DNA from: Acidobacteria bacterium UBA7540
Lineage (GTDB): Bacteria > Acidobacteriota > Terriglobia > UBA7540
Assembly (NCBI GenBank): GCA_002478145.1
Contig: DLMI01000059.1
Coordinates: 26,478-90,477, forward strand
Length of the DNA stretch: 64,000 nt
Reading direction: 5' to 3'
The notes under the pieces are model-generated. The model was not told the origin of the DNA and made no database searches. It worked only from the letters and a program-made list of their open reading frames with translations. Each line of letters starts with the position of its first letter. Within the stretch, counting starts at the first letter, position 1. Position numbers and translations under genes: made by a program. Of this stretch, positions 36,031-45,700 are shown in pieces.

Positions 36031-36081
36031 GTAGGGCCGCCCCTCGGGGCGGCCCAGGCCGGAACAAGCCCCGGGCCCTAC
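36031..36081. repeat. GTAG-(double hairpin)-CTAC palindromic repeat between fabD and fabG
   Basis: Two stems (ggccgccc-ctcg-gggcggcc and a second ggcc...ggaacaagccccgggccc) between GTAG and CTAC. It lies within the fab operon, so it would be transcribed between two essential genes. Confidence 0.65.
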
Positions 36082-36101
36082 ATCCCGTATTAGGGGGAGT
36101 T

Positions 36102-36848
36102 ATGTTTAGTCTGGAGGGAAGAGTGGCGATTGTGACGGGTGGCGCACAAGGTATTGGAAGGGCCATTGCGCTTAACCTCGCGGAAGGCGGAGCCAGTATC
36201 GCCCTGACGGATACACGCGCCTCCAAGCTCGATGAGGTCGTCAAGGAGATCGAGGACAAGGGCGGGAAGGCGATGAGATTCTGTGTGGACGTTACTGACC
36301 TCGAGGCCGTGCAGAAGATGGTGGACCAGATCCTGGAAGCCTGGGGAAAGGTTGATATCCTGGTGAACAATGCCGGCATCACCAGAGATAGCCTTGTCAT
36401 GCGCATGAAGATCGACGATTGGCAAGCGGTCTTGAAAACCAATTTGGACGGATCCTTCTACTGTATCCGGGCGGTTTTGCCCAGCATGGTCCGCCAGCGT
36501 TACGGGCGCATCCTCAACATTGCTTCCGTTGTCGCTCAGGCGGGAAACGTTGGACAGGCAAACTACATTTCATCCAAGGCAGGAATTATCGGCTTGACCA
36601 AAGCTGTGGCGGCGGAGGTGGCGCGCCGGAACATCACGGTCAACGCGGTGGCGCCGGGCTTTATTGCCACTTCCATGACGGAGAATCTGCCGCCCGAGGT
36701 CAAGGAGAAGATGTTGAGCCTTATCCCCATGGGACGCATGGGAACGGACTCTGAGATAGCCGCCGGGGTGCGGTTCCTGGTCTCGGAGGAGGCTCGGTAT
36801 ATTACCGGGCACGTCCTCAATGTTAACGGCGGGATGTTTATGGCGTGA
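36102..36848 (+). CDS. fabG: 3-oxoacyl-ACP reductase FabG
   Basis: 248 residues, classic short-chain dehydrogenase. The NADP(H) site is VTGGAQGIGRAIA, NNAG is followed by the Ser of LNIASVVAQ and YISSK (Tyr-x3-Lys, catalytic). ATG 36102 has GGGGGAG upstream; the longer frame from 36015 is the palindromic repeat. It does the first reduction of the fatty-acid cycle. Confidence 0.96.
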   Translation: MFSLEGRVAIVTGGAQGIGRAIALNLAEGGASIALTDTRASKLDEVVKEIEDKGGKAMRFCVDVTDLEAVQKMVDQILEAWGKVDILVNNAGITRDSLVMRMKIDDWQAVLKTNLDGSFYCIRAVLPSMVRQRYGRILNIASVVAQAGNVGQANYISSKAGIIGLTKAVAAEVARRNITVNAVAPGFIATSMTENLPPEVKEKMLSLIPMGRMGTDSEIAAGVRFLVSEEARYITGHVLNVNGGMFMA

Positions 36849-36896
36849 AGAGGGTAGGCAGTAGATCCCAACCTACCACCTGCCTTCTGGCAGAGG

Positions 36897-36940
36897 CTGG
36901 TGTTTGTCACTTGTCACTCGCCACTTGTCACTGTTAGAAT
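36897..36940 (+). promoter_or_regulatory. Micro-repeat containing a probable acpP promoter
   Basis: Three imperfect copies of (T)TTGTCACT (36904, 36911 and 36925) end directly in TAGAAT (36935-36940). The second copy gives TTGTCA as a -35 with an 18-base spacer to TAGAAT, so the repeat block itself provides a plausible sigma-70 promoter 34 bases before the acpP ATG. Confidence 0.45.
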
Positions 36941-36974
36941 GACCGCCCGCAAGTAATCGGAGGAGGAGAGAGCG

Positions 36975-37223
36975 ATGGCATCGCCCGAAGAGAAGGTTAA
37001 ACAAATCATAGTCGAACAACTTGGTGTGGATGAATCTGAGGTTACCCCCACGGCACATTTCGTGGATGACCTGGGAGCGGATTCCCTCGACATCGTGGAA
37101 CTGGTGATGGCTTTTGAAGAGGCGTTCGAGATCGAGATTCCGGATGAGGACGCTGAGAAGATTCAAACGGTGAAAGACGCGGTTGAATACATACAGGCTC
37201 ACATCAAGCCCTCGAAGAACTGA
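36975..37223 (+). CDS. acpP: Acyl carrier protein
   Basis: 82 residues. The phosphopantetheine attachment Ser is in the DSLD of [19 protein letters not shown], with the typical acidic helix II. GGAGGAGGAGAGAG precedes the ATG, a very strong ribosome-binding site fitting its high demand. Confidence 0.98.
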   Translation: MASPEEKVKQIIVEQLGVDESEVTPTAHFVDDLGADSLDIVELVMAFEEAFEIEIPDEDAEKIQTVKDAVEYIQAHIKPSKN

Positions 37224-37259
37224 CCCACCCAGGGCGAGCCTCCGCAGAAGGAGTAAAGC

Positions 37260-38501
37260 TTGACGCGTCGAGTTGTCGTTACGGGTGTGGGATTGGTGAG
37301 CGCGGTTGGAGTCGGCACGGAGGAGACTTGGCAAAACCTCCTGGCCGGCAAGAGCGGCGTTGCGCCCATCACGCATTTTGATACGACGGGTTTCTCCGCG
37401 ACCATTGCGGCGGAGGTCAAGGGCTTCGATCCACTTCAGTATGTGGAGAAGAAGGATCTGAAGAAGATGGGCCTGTTCATTCAGTTCGCCTTGGCGGCGT
37501 CCCAATTCGCCATGGAACAGGCCCAACTCGAACTCACTCCGCAGCTCGCGGACCGCACGGGTGTGTACATAGGGTCAGGCATCGGAGGGTTCGACGTGAT
37601 CGAGCGGGAACACACGGCGCTGATGCAAGGAGGACCTCGGAAGATTTCTCCCTTCTTCATTCCCGCAGCCATCGTCAACCTGGCCGCTGGGTTTGTATCT
37701 ATCCGGTGGGGAGCCAAGGGCCCCAATTCCGCCACCTGCACGGCTTGCTCATCAAGTACCCACGCCGTGGGAGATTCCTTCAAGCTGATTCAGCGCTGCG
37801 CCGCGGACGCGATGATCTGCGGAGGCACGGAAGCTGCTATCACGCCCATGGGGGTGGGCGGGTTTGCGGCCATGCGGGCGCTCTCGACCCGCAACCACGA
37901 GCCTGCAAAAGCCAGCCGGCCCTTCGACCGCGACCGGGACGGATTCGTCATCGGTGAAGGTGCGGGCATACTCATACTGGAAGAGTTGGGCTATGCCTTG
38001 AAGCGGGGCGCGCCGATTTTGGCGGAAGTGGTGGGGTATGGCATGTCCGGCGATGCCTTCCACATCACGCAGCCGGCGGAAGATGCCGGTGGCGCCGTGC
38101 GTGTCATGGAGAGCACTCTGGCAGATGCCAACGTTCGACCGGAACAGGTGGAATACATCAACGCGCACGGTACATCCACACTTTACAACGACCGGCTGGA
38201 AACCGTGGCCATCAAGAAGGTGTTCGGTACCCACGCCGCCAAACTGCCTGTCAGCTCGACCAAGTCGATGACCGGTCACCTGTTGGGTGGCGCAGGAGGA
38301 CTGGAAGCAGGCATCACGGTGCTTGCACTTCGCGATCAAATCCTGCCTCCTACCATTAATCTCGAGAAGCCCGATCCGGAGTGCGATTTGGATTACGTCC
38401 CAAACCAATCTCGCAGAGTGCGCCTCGAGTACGCCATGTCGAACTCCTTTGGATTTGGCGGGACGAACGCTGCCTTGCTCTTCAAACGCTACCAGGGTTA
38501 G
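37260..38501 (+). CDS. fabF: 3-oxoacyl-ACP synthase II (FabF)
   Basis: 413 residues with the Cys-His-His triad: TACSSSTHAVGDS, NAHGTSTLYND and TKSMTGHLLGGAG. It elongates acyl chains. The start is TTG 37260 with AAGGAG seven bases upstream; it directly follows acpP by 36 bases, the usual acpP-fabF pair. Confidence 0.96.
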   Translation: MTRRVVVTGVGLVSAVGVGTEETWQNLLAGKSGVAPITHFDTTGFSATIAAEVKGFDPLQYVEKKDLKKMGLFIQFALAASQFAMEQAQLELTPQLADRTGVYIGSGIGGFDVIEREHTALMQGGPRKISPFFIPAAIVNLAAGFVSIRWGAKGPNSATCTACSSSTHAVGDSFKLIQRCAADAMICGGTEAAITPMGVGGFAAMRALSTRNHEPAKASRPFDRDRDGFVIGEGAGILILEELGYALKRGAPILAEVVGYGMSGDAFHITQPAEDAGGAVRVMESTLADANVRPEQVEYINAHGTSTLYNDRLETVAIKKVFGTHAAKLPVSSTKSMTGHLLGGAGGLEAGITVLALRDQILPPTINLEKPDPECDLDYVPNQSRRVRLEYAMSNSFGFGGTNAALLFKRYQG

Positions 38502-38539
38502 ACTGTGCCTCAAACTCTCGCAGGAGTTAATCAGCGCCC

Positions 38540-39319
38540 GTGAAAATCGTCGTTTGCCTCAAGCAGGTTCCTGCACGTGATTCCATCCTCCGCCTGAACC
38601 AGGCGGCAACCTGGATTCAGGAAACCGATCTCAGCTTTGAAATCAACGAGCCGGACATCTATGCACTCGAGGAAGGGCTGCGCCTGAAGGAGAAGCAGGG
38701 TGGAGAAGTGGTGCTCTGTTGCCTGGGTCCCGCGCGCGCGCAAAAGGCCATCAAAGAAGCGCTCGCCAAAGGAGCTGACAGGGCCCTCCATCTGGATGAC
38801 GCTGCCTTTGAGGGCCTCGATGCCTATGGCGTCGGACTCGCCTTGTCACGGGCCATTCAAGAGGAAAAGCCGGATCTCGTTTTAACCGGCCTACAGTCGG
38901 ACGATTTCGGCTTCGCTCAAACCGGAGTCATACTCGCGGAGTTGCTGGGTCTGCCGCACTCCACCATCCTTATGGAAATCCAGGTGAACGGTGCGACGCT
39001 CAAGGTGAAGCGGGAGCTTGAAGGCGGCTGGTTTCAGTGGATTGAAATGCCCCTCCCTGCGTTATTGACGATCCAGTCAGGCATTAATAAGCCGCGTTAC
39101 GCCACGCTCAAGGGAATCATGGCGGCAAAGACGAAGCCCATCCGGAAGTTGGCTGCAGCCGACTTGGGTTTGAGCCCGGGGGAGCTTGCCCCTCGACAGC
39201 GGGTTTTGAAGGTGTACGTGCCGGCCAAGTCGACCCAAACAGAGTTCTTGCAAGGTAGTCCCAAGGAAATTGCCGCACGCTTGGTCGATAAACTAAGGAA
39301 TGAGTCTCGGGTGATTTAA
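38540..39319 (+). CDS. etfB: Electron transfer flavoprotein beta subunit
   Basis: 259 residues. VCLKQVPARDSILRLNQ at the N-terminus, and DLVLTGLQSDDFGFAQTGV, which is the region that binds AMP (or second FAD) in ETF. It pairs with etfA downstream. Start at GTG 38540. Whether the pair serves acyl-CoA dehydrogenases or confurcation is not resolved; no partner dehydrogenase is next door. Confidence 0.93.
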   Translation: MKIVVCLKQVPARDSILRLNQAATWIQETDLSFEINEPDIYALEEGLRLKEKQGGEVVLCCLGPARAQKAIKEALAKGADRALHLDDAAFEGLDAYGVGLALSRAIQEEKPDLVLTGLQSDDFGFAQTGVILAELLGLPHSTILMEIQVNGATLKVKRELEGGWFQWIEMPLPALLTIQSGINKPRYATLKGIMAAKTKPIRKLAAADLGLSPGELAPRQRVLKVYVPAKSTQTEFLQGSPKEIAARLVDKLRNESRVI

Positions 39320-39320
39320 C

Positions 39321-39368
39321 GTAGCGGCGAGTTTACCTCGCCCAGTGGCGGCGTAAAGCCGCCTCTAC
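39321..39368. repeat. GTAG-...-CTAC palindromic repeat between etfB and the ABM-like gene
   Basis: Two stems (ggcgag-tttac-ctcgcc and ggcggc-gtaaa-gccgcc) bounded by GTAG and CTAC, the same plan as the other copies with different stem sequences. Confidence 0.7.
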
Positions 39369-39380
39369 AGGAGGCTTACA

Positions 39381-39812
39381 ATGTTTGTCCACATGTGGAG
39401 AATGCGCGCACGAAAAAAGCGAACCAAAGATTACGAGAGCTTCGGACGGCAAGTGACGCTGGCAGCCCTCAAGAAGATCGATGGCTGCCAGGAGGCTTAC
39501 TTTATCAAGGTCTTCGAGGCCCGCAAGCCTGAATACCTCTGGGTGGTCTTCTGGCGAGACCAAAAAGCCCTCGAAGCGGCTCGAGCCAACCCTGTCTGGC
39601 GTGAACAGAAAAGGAAATTTGAGGCGGGCAAATTCTACAAGACGATTCCACTCGAGCTGGTGTGCGAGTGCTTGGGCTCATTCAGCGGCTCACCCGCCCG
39701 AAAGCCCAAGAGGATTGCCAGGCCATCGAAGCCGAAAATGCAGCAAGAACAACCCACAGAGCCTGAGACTCCTGACGCGGGCCTTGCGGATTCGACCCCT
39801 CAAGGCGAGTAA
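39381..39812 (+). CDS. Small ABM/Dabb-like protein lying between etfB and etfA
   Basis: 143 residues. The first ~95 residues have the pattern of antibiotic-biosynthesis-monooxygenase-type dimeric alpha+beta barrels (HMWRMRARKKRTKDYESFGR, CQEAYFIKVFEARKPEYLW, ANPVWREQKRKFEAGKF); the rest is Pro/Lys/Glu-rich and disordered. No heme or cofactor ligand is evident. GAGG lies before the ATG. It is two bases from etfA, so it is probably translated with the ETF. Function unknown. Confidence 0.5.
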   Translation: MFVHMWRMRARKKRTKDYESFGRQVTLAALKKIDGCQEAYFIKVFEARKPEYLWVVFWRDQKALEAARANPVWREQKRKFEAGKFYKTIPLELVCECLGSFSGSPARKPKRIARPSKPKMQQEQPTEPETPDAGLADSTPQGE

Positions 39813-39814
39813 AC

Positions 39815-40807
39815 ATGGCTGAATCTGTTCTGGTTTTCGCAGAGCAGCAAGCGGACAAGTTAAGCCGACCCACATGGGAGGCCATGGCGGCCGGGCAGCG
39901 GCTTGCTCAGGACCTCGGTGGTTCAGTTTCTGCTGTCCTTTTGGGTCACAATGTTGCGCCCCTCGCCTCAGAACTTGCCGCCCTCGAGCTCCAGGAAGTA
40001 CTGTGCGTCGATTCCCCCTTGCTCGCCGACTACACGGCGGACGGTTACGCGCACGCGTTCCGGGAGGTTGTCCAGCAACAGAAGCCTCGTTTCGTGGTTT
40101 TTAGCCACACCTACCTGGTGCGCGATTTCGCTCCAAAGCTGGCGACATCGCTGCATCAGGCGTTGGTGAGTGACTGCCTGGGCTACCGTTGTGAAGGCGA
40201 GGGGCTGATCTTCGTGCGGCAGGTTTTCCAGGGGAAATTTGCTGCCGATGTGGAGTTTGTCGGGGCGCCGCCGCATTTCGTCTCTTTCCAGGCCGCAGCC
40301 TTCCGAGAGGACTCTGTGCGACGCGGGACTGTTTCCGCCAAAATCATATCGGCCCCAACCACTCTTTCAGCAGACACGATTCGGACCAAGCCCGGTGAGC
40401 GTTTTCGTGAGGCCAAGCAGGCAGTGGATCTGTCGCAGTCGGAGATCATCGTTGCGGTAGGGCGCGGCATCAAGGCTCCTGAAAACCTTGAACTGGCCAA
40501 GAAGCTGGCGGAAGCACTGGGCGCCGAAATCGGCGCCTCCCGTCCGATCTGTGATAGCGGGTGGCTGCCGATGGACCGTCAAGTCGGCAGTTCGGGGCAG
40601 ACCGTGGCCCCCAAACTGTACCTGGCGCTGGGAATCTCAGGCGCCATCCAGCACATGGTGGGGATGAAGGGCTCGCACACGGTTGTAGCCATCAACAAGG
40701 ACAAGGAAGCGCCGATTTTTGAGGTCGCAACTTACGGCATTGTGGGAGATCTTTTCGAAATCGTCCCGGCTTTGACGCAGGAAATCAAGAAGCTCAAGGC
40801 CAGTTAG
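39815..40807 (+). CDS. etfA: Electron transfer flavoprotein alpha subunit
   Basis: 330 residues. The C-terminal FAD-binding domain is complete: [20 protein letters not shown], then QHMVGMKGS and [20 protein letters not shown]. It forms the heterodimer with EtfB and passes electrons to a quinone oxidoreductase or dehydrogenase. ATG at 39815, two bases after the ABM-like gene. Confidence 0.95.
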   Translation: MAESVLVFAEQQADKLSRPTWEAMAAGQRLAQDLGGSVSAVLLGHNVAPLASELAALELQEVLCVDSPLLADYTADGYAHAFREVVQQQKPRFVVFSHTYLVRDFAPKLATSLHQALVSDCLGYRCEGEGLIFVRQVFQGKFAADVEFVGAPPHFVSFQAAAFREDSVRRGTVSAKIISAPTTLSADTIRTKPGERFREAKQAVDLSQSEIIVAVGRGIKAPENLELAKKLAEALGAEIGASRPICDSGWLPMDRQVGSSGQTVAPKLYLALGISGAIQHMVGMKGSHTVVAINKDKEAPIFEVATYGIVGDLFEIVPALTQEIKKLKAS

Positions 40808-40957
40808 CACAATTCAGCCCAAATTCCGTCTATAACGGCGTCGGCTTTGTCTCAGGCGCCGGAACGCTAAAAAGCGAATTCCGGTTAAGGGATGGGCCGT
40901 GTCAAGCATGGAACAGGAGCCAGCCCGAAGGGGGCAAGAATCGGCCGCTTCTCAGCC

Positions 40958-41644
40958 CTACTGTGCTGGCGCTTTCCCCATGTCGTACACGCGCCGGATG
41001 CTGACCGACACGTTGCCCGAGGAAGCCTCGAACCGAGTAATTACGTGGAGTTGTTTGCCGTCCTCGCTCATGCGGAACGTTTGCGTGAGTTTTTCCGAGT
41101 GGGGCAGCTTGGTCTCAGCGATGAAGGCGCCGCCTTCCCACGAGGCCTTGGTCGAGATCTTGTTGCCGTCCGCATCTTTATCGTTATGCTTTTTGCCGTC
41201 AGGGTAAAAAGTTTGGGCGCGGTCGGAGTCGTCGATGACCACAAACTGGTCGGAACGCTGGTCGATCCGCAAGAACTTAGGATTCTCAGCGAGGCGACCC
41301 CACTCCTGGCTGCTGACGCCGCCACCAGGATTCCCCATTCCCCCCCGACCGCGACCCATGCCCCCGCCCATTCCTCCCATGCCGCCCATTCCGCCACGTC
41401 CCATGCCGCCGCCCCCGCCGGGGTACCCGCCACCGCCACCTGGATAGCCACCGCCGCGCGGGCTGTTTTGCTGCGCGTCGTGAACCTTCTGCTGCGCATC
41501 ATCGCTCTGGTCCTGGTTGAAATTCCAGTGGCCGGTCAGTTGCACGTTGTCTTGGGCGCGCGCCACTACCACCAGCAATGCCGCCAGAAAACATGCTGCA
41601 ATTGGAACTGCTGCCTTTGCTGTAAAGCTGAAAACTTTCGCCAT
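40958..41644 (-). CDS. Secreted glycine-rich protein of unknown function
   Basis: 228 residues from ATG 41644 with GGAGG-type site (AGGAAGGTGGGAG). A signal peptide (AAVPIAACFLAALLVVVARA) is followed by a Gly/Met/Tyr-rich low-complexity block (GGGYPGGGGGYPGGGGG) and a soluble C-terminal domain of about 120 residues (FVVIDDSDRAQTFYPDGKKH, FRMSEDGKQLHVITRFE). This layout recurs in Acidobacteriota secreted proteins. Function unknown. Confidence 0.65.
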   Translation of the reverse strand: MAKVFSFTAKAAVPIAACFLAALLVVVARAQDNVQLTGHWNFNQDQSDDAQQKVHDAQQNSPRGGGYPGGGGGYPGGGGGMGRGGMGGMGGMGGGMGRGRGGMGNPGGGVSSQEWGRLAENPKFLRIDQRSDQFVVIDDSDRAQTFYPDGKKHNDKDADGNKISTKASWEGGAFIAETKLPHSEKLTQTFRMSEDGKQLHVITRFEASSGNVSVSIRRVYDMGKAPAQ

Positions 41645-41813
41645 CGTCTCCCACCTTCCTGATCGGATAAGCTTGTCTGCTGGTTCTTCGATTCCGCGAG
41701 CGGGTGGCTGGTTGTCCCTGCCAAAGACTCGATCGACCATTATATCGCGAATACTACGGCTTTATGCGGGCTCAGGATGAAAGACGACTCCAGCTTCGGA
41801 ACCCGGGTGGGTG

Positions 41814-42322
41814 GCGGCGCAGGATGCAGCGCAGTCCGTCTTCAGGCGTGCGCTTCGGTGTCGCCGGTGGGACTGTGTGCATACTCCCAGCCGAAGCGTC
41901 CTTTGATGCAGAGGTTTCCCCTTGTGATGTCTTGGTCCAGTGGCAAGGTGGCCTTGACGATCCTGTTATCTTGAACGTGAAGTCTAATGGTGCACCCGAC
42001 CCCGCAGTAAGGGCAGATGGTATCGGTGCGCGTCTGCCTCGATTCATCCCATGTTCCGGCCTGCCGCATTTCATATTCACTCGAAAACATGAGCGCCCCC
42101 GTGGGGCACACTCCGATGCAGTTGCCGCAGTATACACAGGCGGACTCCGGTAACGGCACAGCATATTCAGTTCAAATGCGCGCGTCGAAGCCCCTGCCGG
42201 CGACGGCAATGGCAAAGGTGTTCTGAGCTTGCGTGCCACAGGCCTGTACGCACTTATAGCAAAGGATGCACTTGCTGTAGTCGCGCACGTAGAGCTCGTT
42301 GTCGATCTTGACCGGCTGCGCC
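41814..42322 (-). pseudogene. Decayed duplicate of the 3' end of the formate dehydrogenase FeS-subunit gene
   Basis: Read on the minus strand it repeats codons from QPVKIDNELY through two [4Fe-4S] motifs (CILCYKCVQACG, CVYCGNCIGVCP) and CPYCGVGCTI to the stop, about 95 percent identical by eye to 46877-47383. A TGA interrupts it at 42172 (FDARI-stop-TEYAVPLPES) where the intact gene has a Ser codon, and its 5' half (the [2Fe-2S] domain) is missing; the 5' flank (MRGLIGKPRLEG...) is unrelated. A 2-base insertion and silent changes show it is drifting. Confidence 0.85.
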
Positions 42323-42420
42323 TGGCGGCCCCACGCCGGTGTTAGTTCGGAGTGATCGCTCACCGGGACCGCCCCTTCGAGCCTGGGTTTCCCAATCAAA
42401 CCTCGCACTGTTTTAGTGGA

Positions 42421-42645
42421 TTACGAGAAGAATACGAGGTCTCCCCACAGTGGAGGTTCTAGGGTAGTCGGCAGGGTTGCGGACGACGTGTTCGCGGATC
42501 CAGAGCGTGTTGGTCTTCTTCTCTCCGCCGCGTTCTTGTAGGTTTCCTTCAACGCCAAAGAGAAGTTCGTCACCGGCATGCCGCCCAGAGTGACCTCCCT
42601 CTCGCTAAAATTCTCGACTGCGCAAGTTGGGCTAGCCTCCGGCAA
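42421..42645 (-). pseudogene. Possible frameshifted fragment of a single-stranded-DNA-binding protein gene
   Basis: One frame reads REVTLGGMPVTNFSLALKET followed by YKNAAE, resembling the OB-fold strand of SSB (pattern PxGTPVTNFSLA.NE.YK). After the YKN the match continues in the next frame as GEKKTNTLWIREHVVRN, like the following SSB strand (GE+KT.T.WIR). So the piece looks like part of an ssb gene carrying a +1/-1 shift and truncated on both sides. The match is short. Confidence 0.35.
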
Positions 42646-42749
42646 CAGAAACGGCGAGTGCGGCGGTAACCGAGCGTCAGGTCTCGTGGAGGCGTGTTGA
42701 AGACAGTGGTGTCCGCAGAGGCTCGTGCATCCAAGAGCCCCGCTTCGAT

Positions 42750-45700
42750 TTAATAGAGTAGCTTGAGGGAGACCTGGATCTGGCGCGAGGGCGCGGCGGT
42801 TTGGCTGATGATGCCGAAGCCCGAGCCGACCACGACGTTGGAGGGAAGTCCAAAGTTAACGAGGTTAAAAACATTGAAAAACTCGGCGCGAAACTGCAGC
42901 GTGATGGGTTCGGCACCACGGCGGGGCGCAAGCTCCGTATCCTTGGTCAGCGCCGCGTCGAAATTGTGCAAACCGGGCCCCCGAAAGGTATCGCGACCAA
43001 GCATCCCGAACCTTCCTTGGTTGGGGCCTGTCCCTCCCGGCAGATGGATGGGGATGGAAAAGAACGACGGGTTCGCCTCGCCGAGGCCGAAATAGTCTTC
43101 GCGGATTTTGCGGCCGGTGGAGAAAACCGGGCGCCCCACTTGGTCAGGTCGGTCGGCGCTGTTCACGCCAATGCCGGTTTGTTGCACCCCCGAGTAAACC
43201 GAGAAGGGCAGGCCGCTGGCCAGCGCTGTGATGTTCAGGAATTGCCAGCCGGAAGTCACCTTCCGCCCCAGTGGCCGCAAAAAGCTAACGCGGTCGAAGG
43301 GTAGTTCCTGGATGAGGCTGAAAGAGACCGCGTGCGTGATATCGAAGATGGAGGGGCCTTTTTCCGCACCAGGATTGCGCGGATCCTGCGGCGGCGTCTG
43401 GAGGATGGCGTTGGAGCCCGAGGCAAAGAATCCTGGCGATGGGGTGCTTGAATCGTCGAGCGATCTCGACCAGGTGTAGTTCGCCTGGAAACCCAGCCCC
43501 GCGCGGGGAGAAGTCTTCGCCAACCCAGCCTGGAAGGAATGGAAGGTGGAATGAGAGCGCGTGCTCATGAGGGTGACGGGACCAACCCCGCCCACCGCTT
43601 GCCCTGTCGCGTCGAAACGCGTAAAGGGCGCAAAGCCGGCGATGGCGCCACCGTAGCCATTGACATTAACCAGGTCGGCAAGCTTCACCCCGGCGGTCCC
43701 CACGTAGGCGGCGCTGAACTTCAGACCTCCGAATTCGTGCTCCAGACCCGCCGTGTAGGTCTGGATGTAACCGTTGCGGAAATCCTGGGCCATGCCAAAC
43801 AGCGGGTAGGGACGAAACGGCTGTCCGGGGGCTTCCGCAGCCAAATCCTCGGCCAATCGCACCACATCAAGTTCGGTATTGGGAGCCAAGTTATCGGTGG
43901 GCTGGCCGGGCGTAAATACGGGCTGCCCCTCGGGAGTGAGCATCACCGGGAGTTTCAGGGTAGTTACCTTGTTCTCGAAGGGGACCGGCGTCCCGGGCAT
44001 GACAATGACTAGCGGCGTGACCACAAACGGTGTGCCGCCCGTCATGAAGTTGTCCATCCAGAGATTCATCAGCACCGTGGTGATGGCCCCTCCGGCGTGA
44101 AGAACGGTCTTATCGGTAGCATTCCAATCGAGTGACAGTCGCGGTCCCCAGCCGTGCCAATCGAAGCTGTAGGGCGGTTGTGGGTTTACCAAGAACTTGA
44201 GTTGTGCATCGGAATCCCAGGAACGCGCGGAACTCCCGTCAGGCCCGACAAAGATCGACCCCTCGGTAAGTTTGTGGCCGGCATGAAGGCGAGTCGTCAC
44301 TTCGTAGCGCAGGCCGTAGTTGAACATCAGGCGAGGAGAAATCTTCCAGGCGTCCTGAAAGTAGAAATTATAGGCCTCACGCCGTACCGCCACTTCTCCG
44401 ATATGGCTCCCTTGGGCAAACATGGGTGGAGCAACGGAGGTCGTGTAAGAGTGCGGGGCGCCGGTCAGGAAGCTGGTCAGCGTATCCGGCAGTTGGTCTC
44501 CGATATGAATATCGTGGGCGCCGCTCAAGGAAGGTATGTCCTCGAGCGCGTAGGCAGGCCCACCCCCGAACGTATAGGCGCCATTCGGGCTCATCCCGAA
44601 AAGCGTTGTGTCGCGGTTGAAGCGCGCCTCGGCGCCCCACTTGAAAGTGTGCTTGCCATGCCCGTAAGTAAAGTCCTGGCGGGCCTGGAAGAGGTTCGTG
44701 AAAGCCGCCATGACGGCCCCTGCCGCGGAGTTGAACGATTCGTACAAACCGTCGGCAAAGTTCAATCCGGGCTGGGTCTGATTGAGCGTGGGGTATTCGG
44801 GAGTGGTGCGAATGAACCCGAAGGACGACTCGGAGGTCATCTTCTGCGATACCGAGCGGGTGTAACGCAGCCCGAGGTTGCGCTGGTGGTTGAAGAAGGT
44901 CACCCCAAAGCTGGGGTCGAGTGCCGTCTGAGCCGGATTGGTTGTAGGCCCGGTGAGGTTGTCGAAATTGAAGCGGGCAAAGAATTGCGCCTGGTCCGAA
45001 ATGCGGTGGTCAATGCGGATTGAGAACTGGTCGCTGTTGGTCACGACTCTGGAAGAAATGGCATAGGTGCGCGCGCCGTAGGCTCCCTGGGGATCGTCCG
45101 GCAAGGGGTAACGCGCCAGCACTTGCGCAACCTGAGGATTGACCGGAACCAGCAGCGTGTCGCCGGGGTAAGCGCTGCTGTCGAAACCCTGGCGTTCGGC
45201 GAGCGTGGGGACCGGAAAGACCTGGGTGGTTCCCAACACTTGACGGAAACCCTGGTACTGGCCGAAATAAAAGGTTCGACCGCGGCCGTCGTAAAGACCC
45301 GGCAATACTACCGGCCCTCCATTGGTGAAACCGAACTCATTGCGGGCAAAGGGTGGAATGCGCCCAGGCTGAGCCAGCGAGCGCCGGTCAAAGAAGTTGC
45401 GCGCGTCAAAGGCGGCGTTGCGCACGAATGAGAAGACTGCCCCGTGGACCGCCGAAGTGCCTGACTTGGTGATAACATCAGTGTAGGACGCTGCCCCTGC
45501 GCCGATCTCCGCCGGCATCACCCCCGAGTTGGAACGAATCTCCTGGATTGCTTCCACATTAAAGTTCGGGAAGGTCGCGCCGCCCATTTCGGGGTCGCTG
45601 ATGAAGATGCCATCCATGGCGAAGACGGCGGTGGTTCCCCGCTGGCCGTTGACGGCAAACTGCTGAGTAAAGTTCGAGGAACCGTTGGTGTCGGTTTGGG

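Noticed and set aside
44154..45023. 289-codon frame on the + strand within the TonB receptor region
   Set aside because: Antisense to a complete receptor gene; no motifs.
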